From Vespula vulgaris (lineage: Eukaryota > Arthropoda > Insecta > Hymenoptera > Vespidae): a stretch of 64,000 bases of DNA. The notes under the pieces are model-generated. The model did no database searches, was not told where the DNA came from, and saw only the letters and a list, made by a program, of their open reading frames with translations. This document shows positions 57,101-64,000 of this stretch, piece after piece; the first letter of the stretch is position 1, and every line of letters begins with the position of its first letter. The translations under genes were made by a program, and so were the position numbers. The stretch covers positions 9,105,070-9,169,069 of the forward strand of contig NC_066587.1 of assembly GCF_905475345.1 (NCBI RefSeq). Reading direction: 5' to 3'.

Positions 57101-59400
57101 ATTACTATATGATATATGCCGATTATTCGGCATAAAGATGTTGGTCAAATGATTAGGAAATTTCTTCTTGGATCTTTCCTCATCGAAGGATGCAGAACGA
57201 AGGGTTGTTTTTCTCTACGATTCGCTTCCTCCTCGCGAGAATCGCTACTGTGAGCCTGCTCGTTCTTGGCAAAAGACTTTTACGAGTTTACGAAGCTCCC
57301 AAAATAGCTATACAATCGGAACCGGTTTTGGTAGATTCTTTTGGTGATCGTTCGGTGAATCTGCGAGTTTAAAAAGTAAATATCCGGAGCCACAGTTAAA
57401 GCATGTGCCATAATCATTATACGTAGGTCGTAAGTTGCCTTCGTTAATCTTGACAATTCTTATGTTAGATTTTGCTTCCAAACCGATAACAACACTTCCT
57501 TCGTATATACATGCTGATTGTTTATAATCAGCCGAGTAGGTGAAACGTGTCTACGCTTTATCTTAATTTTTCGATTCCACGATTTAACAATTTCAAGAAT
57601 ACGATCGTGCACGAAATTCCCATTTGAAGCAAGGAATAAAATCCAAGCGGATGCTCTCTCACAAGTCTTTTCCTTTCGAAGTAGCGAAACGCGCGGAATG
57701 CGCCATCTCGACGGCGATAAAACATTCGGGGTTAACGACGTCATTAAAGTTGAACCTCCGTGTACTTATTTCGCATCCTTGCTATTTCTATTACGCGCTC
57801 GATCGCGAAAAATTGACTAGCTCCAGAGAAATCCTGTCGAACAAGGCACGAATCTCATCGTTTAAGTATTGCTTTCTTCGTTGTTGCGTTCCGTTGACTT
57901 TCGACGACGATAAACGAAACGAATAGAAATCGAAAAGAACGGGAAAGCACGAGGTGCGGTCGCAAAGGAAATCCAACTTGCGTGTATGTTTATGTATTTA
58001 CGTACATACACATACGATAGAATTGTAGAGAAACGTTGGGCGAGCTCGCGAGCACGAGCAAGAGAAAGGTGCGAGTTGAATCGAATTCCGTGCGGGGTCA
58101 CCGATAATTCCAGGAAGGTAGCCAAGTATAGGTGATTGGCGGTTACGGTCAAGGACTCTATGACGTCAACGGTACCGGTCGTTAAAGAATTTAGGTCGAA
58201 AAGTCACAGAGAGTCGGCGTGTATCGTTCGCCGTCCAGTCTTGCGACCGAAAGGATCCGACTTCGTTTTCGTCTCATTCCAACATTACGTGTCTATCTAC
58301 ATATATATCTATTCATCTCTTTCTCTCTTTCTCTTTCTTTTACCTTGCTAACCGTACCACCCGGTTTTTCGCTAATTATTTGACTTGCAAATTCGTTTTA
58401 AACGAAAGAGAAGAAGAGAATCCTTCCTGTTACCAGGGCAATAGGCTTCTTCGTTGAGAAGCGAAAGATAAAAACAAATTTCTTGCTTCGTCATCAACGT
58501 TCTCATTTTTCTTTCAAAATCGTTTCGTCAATTAATTTTATAATTACAAACATGCTTTAAACGCAGAGTTCTCGACGAAAATCGTCGTTAAAGAGCATCA
58601 AGATTTTTACGATGCAAAATATGTATACCTATGTACATGTAAGTGTTGTTTAATGCATTATAAAACGCGCCAGAGGAATACCAGATTAATCCATTTTTAC
58701 TGTTCACCTGCCAAGCTCCAATACGAATCACCCAATCTATATCTCTTTCTTACGTGAGCATTACGTCTCGCACGGTACGTAGGTGCATACATAGGTATAT
58801 ACCAAAGGAACGAATGCTCGAGCGAATCCGAGATGCGCCGCGGAAGAACCTTCCACAGTTCCCTGAACTCTTTCGCCGTGAAGAGATGGAATCAATTTCC
58901 CGGTATGACGTAAGACAAGTGTACAATACTCGCCGGTACGCGAGAACGCGATTAATCATAACCTCAGCGGTGGAACTTTGCCGTCGTGCTAGCGACCTTT
59001 TCGAGAACAAAGTAGGCGAAATCTTAATTCTCTTCTTCATGCGAACAACACAATTCGCACCGAAATAGTTGAGTTTCAAAAACATATATATATACACACC
59101 ATAGGTATGTATCCAACAAAGATGATTAGTAAAATAATAACGTTATAAAGAACGTGTGCATAAAACGCCATTATCGCTTGAACATTTTTTACTTATCATA
59201 AACAAAAAGGAAAATTTTTTCATTCATCCTTCATCCCAACGAATCGCTAAAGTCTCCAAACAAAACTCGTAAATATCAGTGAAAAAGAAAAAAAGACGCT
59301 GATCGTTAGTTCTCCAACATAAAGGGTCACGAGCACTTTTCCATCTCTTTCTTTCTCTTCCTTCTTCTCGCCCCTCTTTCTCTCACCTTCGTTCTGTTCT
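57101..59400. other. non-coding, candidate conserved elements
   Basis: No gene recognised. A hairpin of TATGCCGA (57115-57122) and TCGGCATA (57127-57134) with a four-base loop lies at the left. The stretches 57500-57800 and 58740-59010 are non-repetitive, CpG-containing and partly open on both strands, but neither strand gives a recognisable protein and the open frames lack good starts. Confidence 0.35.
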
Positions 59401-59680
59401 TACCTCCTGCTTGTCCACTATCCGCGCGATCACGAATGCGTCGGGATCGTGGCGGTGCGCGGGTTACATAATTATTCCGGCCGTGCCTCGCGAACGTTTC
59501 TTGGCCAATGGAACTGTGGTTCTATGGGACAGTGGACGGTGTCCCCATAGAAGCCCCGCCTCGTGACCCAGACTCCCACATAACTGTTCTCGAAACATCA
59601 TCGGCAGTCAACGCGAGTCAGCCACGCTGCCTGAAGAAAGAAAGTAGCGAGTGTAGTAAGTAACCGAGAAAGAAAGAGAG
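59401..59680 (+). promoter_or_regulatory. candidate promoter: CCAAT box, hairpin, GC box
   Basis: A compact, non-repetitive GC-rich segment. In order it has TTGGCCAATG with CCAAT at 59505-59509, an inverted repeat at 59520-59552, and GCCCCGCCTC at 59553-59562, the reverse of a GC box. About 45 bases later comes a CAGTCAACG segment that could be an initiator. Downstream, CACG|GTGAGA at 60228-60237 would be a usable splice donor for an untranslated first exon. Direction and start are inferred from motif order only. Confidence 0.35.
59520..59552. repeat. hairpin, 12-bp arms with one bulge
   Basis: TTCTATGGGACA (59520-59531) pairs with TGTCCCCATAGAA (59540-59552) around the loop GTGGACGG, leaving one extra C on the right arm. 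Confidence 0.75.
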
Positions 59681-59839
59681 AGAAAAGAAAGGAGAGAAAG
59701 GAGTGAAATAGATGTAATGCATGAAACAACAACATCTATTCGCCGTCCTCCTCTTTTACTCGTCCATTATCGTTTTCTATCCGATGAAAGAGAGAGAAGG
59801 AAAGAAAGAGAAAAGAGAGACGAGCTATTGTTGATTTCT

Positions 59840-59905
59840 TCTTCTCTCTCTTTTTCTCTTTTTCTTTCTCTCTCCCCCCCCCCCCCTCTCTCTCTCTCTC
59901 TCTAT
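59840..59905. repeat. pyrimidine tract with C10 run and (CT)n
   Basis: TTTCTC units, then CCCCCCCCCC at about 59875-59885, then pure CT. A C homopolymer this long is rare in the window. Confidence 0.85.
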
Positions 59906-61000
59906 CTTTGTTTCTTTCTTTTTCTCATAGCTCGAACGTTCGTAACCGATGAACAACGTCGTTCCGGAAGGTCTTGCTCCGAACGACAGGCGCGGAGGTG
60001 TGTCCGCAGGGCGATTCAAACAAGGCGATACGCCGGAGAGATTCTGTTATCACCTTCTAAGCAACGCACGCTCCCATTGTTCGTCCGACGATATTTCTCT
60101 TCCTCTTCGGAGTGGCTAGTATACATAAACGCATACATATAAGAGATCGCGTACATACGTACGAAGAGAACAGATCCGATATCGTTTTTCCGGGAGCAGC
60201 TGCGTCTTTTCCGTTGAGCAAGAGCGCCACGGTGAGACGAAAAACGCGATGGTAGGTACGGTCGAGCGTCGAATTAGGAGATGAAAAATGTCGTCGGCCA
60301 GGTCGATTCATCCTTCAACGTCCTATTTTTCTGTCAGCTTGGCTCGCGCCCACCTTTCGATTTTCTTTCACCTCTTTCTTTCGTCCTTTCAACGTACTTC
60401 GCGTGGTCACTCAATGGACCGAGATGTTCAACACGCGTCTCAATCGTAGAAACGCATGTCCACAAGGATTAGAATAGAATGCAAGGACTATAGGGACATC
60501 AAGCTGACCATATTGCTTTAAAGGCCTTTTTACTTTGCCGGCCCTTTTCAATTTCCCATTGACCGCACGCTCGAGTGCTAGTCAGGAAGAGTTTTCGTTC
60601 TCTACACCTCGCGAGGAGAATGCCATTCGGCAACAGCTGATGGTCGTTCACGCGCGTGGACGTCTACTACGAGTCTAATTGCCAATTAAAAAGACATTTT
60701 TTTGTGTTGTGTGAATCGATCGAAGGATTTCGAACATCTGCATGGATACCGGGGATTGCTTTTGCTACCGATATCAACAAGAAAGGCTTACTTTTTGTGT
60801 TATTTTTTTTTATACCTTCTCACTCCTGAATGAGAAGATGGATAGAGATAGGTAAAAATGAATTCCTACGAACGTTTCTTTTTTAAAATAGAAAAAGTAT
60901 GGATTCTCTGATAAAACCGGAATGCTTCTAAAAAGCGAATAAACATTCTTGTTGATTTTCAGCTGCCGATTGCGTTCTTCTTCTTCTCTTCTCTTCGTCG

Positions 61001-61036
61001 TTCTCTTCTTCTTCTTCTTCTTCTTCTTCTTCTTCC
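61001..61036. repeat. (TTC)n trinucleotide repeat
   Basis: About eleven TTC/CTT units. Confidence 0.9.
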
Positions 61037-62211
61037 TTTTCGAGGCGTCGACGACGAGCGGGAGAGAGGAACGACGACGGGTCTCAACGATACGGTGCGC
61101 TCGCGTGGGACGCAAGTCACGGTCAGACTTCCGGGTCTCTCCGCGCGTCGACCGATCTTTTAGATCAAATTCGAGATTTTTTCCGGAAGAAATTGATCAC
61201 GTTGATCGTTGGAGATAAAAAAGAGCGGTGGAGGAAGTAGCGATCGCGAAACGATTCAAGAAGCCTAAATACTCGATGGTCGATGATGCCATATGGTCGA
61301 CAAAGGAAAATATTAAAATATCTCGACGGATCGGCCTCCTTCTCGCATCTCTCTCCTTCTCAATCACGACCCTCTTCTCTTGCTTCTTTTTTTACCAGAA
61401 AACCAGTTCGAAGCTAGATGCAATGTTTGATACGAGAAACCCGGAAGAAGAGCCCTCTCTCTTTTTCTCTCTCGCACACGCACGATTTCTTTCGCGTTTA
61501 TCGCAGTCAACAGATTGGGAAGAACGAAAACTCAAAAAAGGGTTTTCGAGAAAAAGGCGCAACGAGTTACACAGAGACAGCAGCTGCGCTTTCTTCGGTC
61601 GACGGCAGCAGGAAGACGTACTTCTTCAAATAGGAAAAGGGTGAAAGGATGAGATGAAAGTGATGAAAGAAAAAAAAGGAGAGAGGAAGAAGAAAAGAAA
61701 GAAAAAAGAAACAAAGCGAGAAAGAAGAGACGTTTTTCCCTCCCATTCTTTTATTCTCTCTTTCGATCGTCTACGCAATCAACGCAATCGTCTCGTCGTC
61801 TCCCTCGATTCGCTACTACCTACCTGATGCATCTCTCTCGAAGGTCGGGCCAACGCGTCGCGTGCCGCTCCTCGTGGCACGTGTCTTTCGTATATCCGGC
61901 ACGCGCCCCTAAAATCGTCTACGCCTTCTTGAAAGAAACCACATCTCTAGAAAAAAGAAATTAGAAAAAAATCGTGATTTTTTATCGTTTACATCAATAT
62001 TTTTCTTTTATAGATAAATCTCTTGCAGTCTTTTACGTTTCCTTGGTAAAGATAGTCGTGAATCTCGATGTGCATGATATCATCGTTTAATGTCAATAAA
62101 TAGATCTCACACTCGCGGTTTTTTCCGTTACTAAGAGTCTTCAATTTTTCAAAATAATAAAATTCTAATTTAGATCTTTGTAATTGTATAGAACAACAAT
62201 CCCGATCCAGT

Positions 62212-62259
62212 TACGATGAATCTTACGATGAATCGTCGATGAATCTTACGGCGAATCTT
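62212..62259. repeat. 12-bp tandem repeat, four units
   Basis: Four near copies of TACGATGAATCT in tandem, the third one base shorter. Confidence 0.8.
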
Positions 62260-62355
62260 GCAGAGAATGAACGATCATTGATCGAAGGAAAGTACTTGGA
62301 TCGGAAAGGAGTGGAAGAGAAACGAAGAGGGAAGAGAGAAAGAGTGCGAGAAGCA

Positions 62356-62390
62356 GCGGGTAGCGGGTAGCGGATTGCGGGCAACGGGCA
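62356..62390. repeat. 7-bp GC-rich tandem repeat, five units
   Basis: GCGGGTA, GCGGGTA, GCGGATT, GCGGGCA and ACGGGCA lie in exact 7-base register. The GGG runs on the + strand are regularly spaced. Confidence 0.8.
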
Positions 62391-64000
62391 GCCGGCGCTT
62401 AGTCCCTTTCGAAGGCAAGAGTGGGTTAAGGCCCAAGGTCCTGGCTTCGCCGCGACAAGGAGATTCCTGGATGAACGCAAAGGATATACGCGCGCCCCCT
62501 CCGACCTACAGACGATCGCTCGGCAGACGGTCAGCACCTTATACCTACCTAACTGTACCTACGTCGCGCTTACGTCGCGACGGAAAGCGGTGAAGAAGCA
62601 GACGCTCGAAGGTAGAAGGGAGGGAGAGGACATCGACGAATCGAGTCCGCCCGTTTCTCCTCTCATCTTCCTTCTTCTTCTTCTTCCTCTTTCTTCTCCT
62701 TCTCCTCCCTATACGTGCCCTTCTCTCCCTTTTGCTACGTCCGTCTCTCTCGCTCTCTATTCGCGCTACCTCTCGCACGTGCGAGCTCTCCACCAGTGCT
62801 GCTCGGTGAGCGTGAGAGAGCGCCTTTTACGTAGGTACTTACATGCGTAAACGGCTGAACCGTGCCTTCGAGATATGGCCCGTTACTTCTGGGGTGTCGC
62901 GCGGAGGAGCCAGTTACCGTGTTACCGCAATTCAGGCCACAAAGTCAAAATACAGTTAGCCGCGGCCGCGTGCGAGAGCCGCTCCAGCACGAAAAAAGAA
63001 ATCCGGCTACTCCTCCTCCTTCTTATCCTCCTCTTCACCCTCACCCTCCTACCGCCTGTCTCTTCGCAACCTCGAAGCATCCGGCTGTAAACCTAGTTGC
63101 ACTCTTAGAGATACATCCTAACATGCAACCCGGAGATGCTTTGCACGCTTGATCGAGATCCTCGTTCGTTTAAAGACCAATCTTAAAACGACCCAACAGA
63201 AATCTCGAAGAATAGACATTAGCACTTTTCCAAAGTATAATCAAAACTTGAATATATTGGACGGCATGTGAACCGTACTCGAACGATGATATATACCTAC
63301 CTTTAAGGCAATCGGCGCATGACTCTGTGAAAAGTATGATGTAGTATTTAACTTTCGTCATTTGCTATTTTTCAAACACCCTTCCAACGTTTAAAGTTAT
63401 CAAATAAATTGTACTACTAGCTCGCTTTCAGTCAATACGACGTTCGCGCGCTACTCTGGTGTGTTCGAAATAAAAAGACAAGAAAATATCGAATGATTGA
63501 TGAAGTATCGCAAATCATGAGTCATCGTTTTCACATCCATGTTATTTTGGAAATAAGGTTAACGAGATTCTTTATCCCGTGGGAAGAAGAGACACACAAA
63601 GGAACGGATGCGAAAGAGTCCATGGCGGAGGCTTCGTAAAAGAATCTGAGGAGGGTCCGAAGAGAACGGTAAGGCGGTGCAAGATTGCAACACTCTCCTG
63701 AGAACGCTCGCTGGGCCATCCACGTGGATCTCTTCGAATTTTTAGAGTACGTGCACGCGCACGTCCGCGAGTCGATTCGTCGCTCGTCTACCAACCTTCC
63801 CCTCCTTGTCGCAGGGCCATCGAAAAGTTGGTTGGATAGGGAGAAAGAGAGAAGCTTTCGGCGATCGATTTCCAAGTGAGACGCGATGGAACGAACGAAA
63901 TCTTCGGTCAATGTCCGACTACCGATCTACGATGCAAATGTCTAACGACGTTGGCGTTAGACATGATATCATGGCAAGGCTTTGAACAGATTCTCTCTCT
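62391..64000. other. CpG-rich to mixed non-coding end of the window
   Basis: CpG-rich to about 63100, with pyrimidine stretches near 62660-62760 and 63010-63060, then AT-richer. A 71-codon frame beginning with ATG at 62875 has a Leu-rich hydrophobic segment, but this comes from a CTC/CTT pyrimidine tract and is not called. The very end carries a POU octamer overlapping a hairpin. Confidence 0.4.
63932..63964. promoter_or_regulatory. POU octamer overlapping a perfect 10-bp hairpin
   Basis: ATGCAAAT (63932-63939) is the exact POU octamer. It overlaps the left arm of an inverted repeat, ATGTCTAACG (63938-63947) with CGTTAGACAT (63955-63964), loop of seven bases. Confidence 0.4.

Larger units (their letters stand above)
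59681..62211. other. CpG-rich, tract-rich, no coding exon recognised
   Basis: Contains a C10 run joined to (CT)n at 59840-59905, a TTC tract at 61001-61036 and purine/pyrimidine stretches around 61660-61720. CpG-rich non-repetitive segments lie at 60080-60300, 60540-60660, 61040-61260 and 61780-61920. Nothing matches a protein family. Confidence 0.4.

Noticed and set aside
58754..59068. Open frames on both strands in a non-repetitive CpG-containing segment
   Set aside because: The + frame lacks an ATG at its start and neither strand gives recognisable protein motifs; more likely non-coding.
62875..63090. 71-codon ATG frame with a hydrophobic Leu stretch resembling a signal or membrane segment
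   Set aside because: The Leu run is encoded by a CTC/CTT pyrimidine tract and there is no family motif; kept only as a remark.

Overview
This is eukaryotic nuclear DNA, most likely from an insect. The two recognisable genes are split by GT-AG introns and carry long AT-rich non-coding flanks. The DNA is AT-rich but full of CpG and is crowded with long (CT)n/(GA)n microsatellites, a texture I associate with bees, wasps and ants (Hymenoptera). The order is an inference, not proven by the sequence.

Layout. 1-20.1 kb: no gene seen; AT-rich DNA with microsatellites, several perfect hairpins and motif clusters that look regulatory. 20.1-24.7 kb, + strand: a complete five-exon SLC5-family (sodium:solute symporter) gene of 660 residues. 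Its predicted sodium-site helices are strongly altered, with two arginines in the first core helix and the hydroxyl pair of the eighth reduced. 24.7-35.2 kb: 3' flank, a CpG-rich patch, a tandem duplication and a decayed Helitron-like element (Pif1-type helicase plus endonuclease remnants, minus strand). 35.2-46.7 kb, + strand: an M17 leucyl-aminopeptidase-like gene of the NPEPL1/W07G4.4 type with every metal-binding and catalytic residue present. Its introns hold a decayed hAT (ZBED-like) transposase and a non-LTR reverse transcriptase tail. 46.7-64 kb: no convincing coding exon; CpG-rich patches alternate with GA/CT tracts and AT-rich DNA, resembling the 5' regulatory or intronic territory of a large gene lying outside the window.

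Main discovery candidate. The aminopeptidase gene has two homologous terminal exons. The first (45641-45811) gives an ordinary M17 C-terminus. The second (46199-46651, same splice phase) begins with a diverged copy of the same segment, replaces the conserved HLDIAG region with a His-rich stretch, and continues into a 150-residue Cys/Pro-rich tail with 25 cysteines and eight Gln-Pro-Cys repeats. Only the distal exon is followed by a visible polyadenylation signal. This suggests one gene making an ordinary aminopeptidase and a version fused to a cross-linkable or metal-binding tail, reminiscent of insect sperm proteins.

The two genes are not evidently functionally linked. No tRNA, rRNA, CRISPR array or bacterial feature was recognised.
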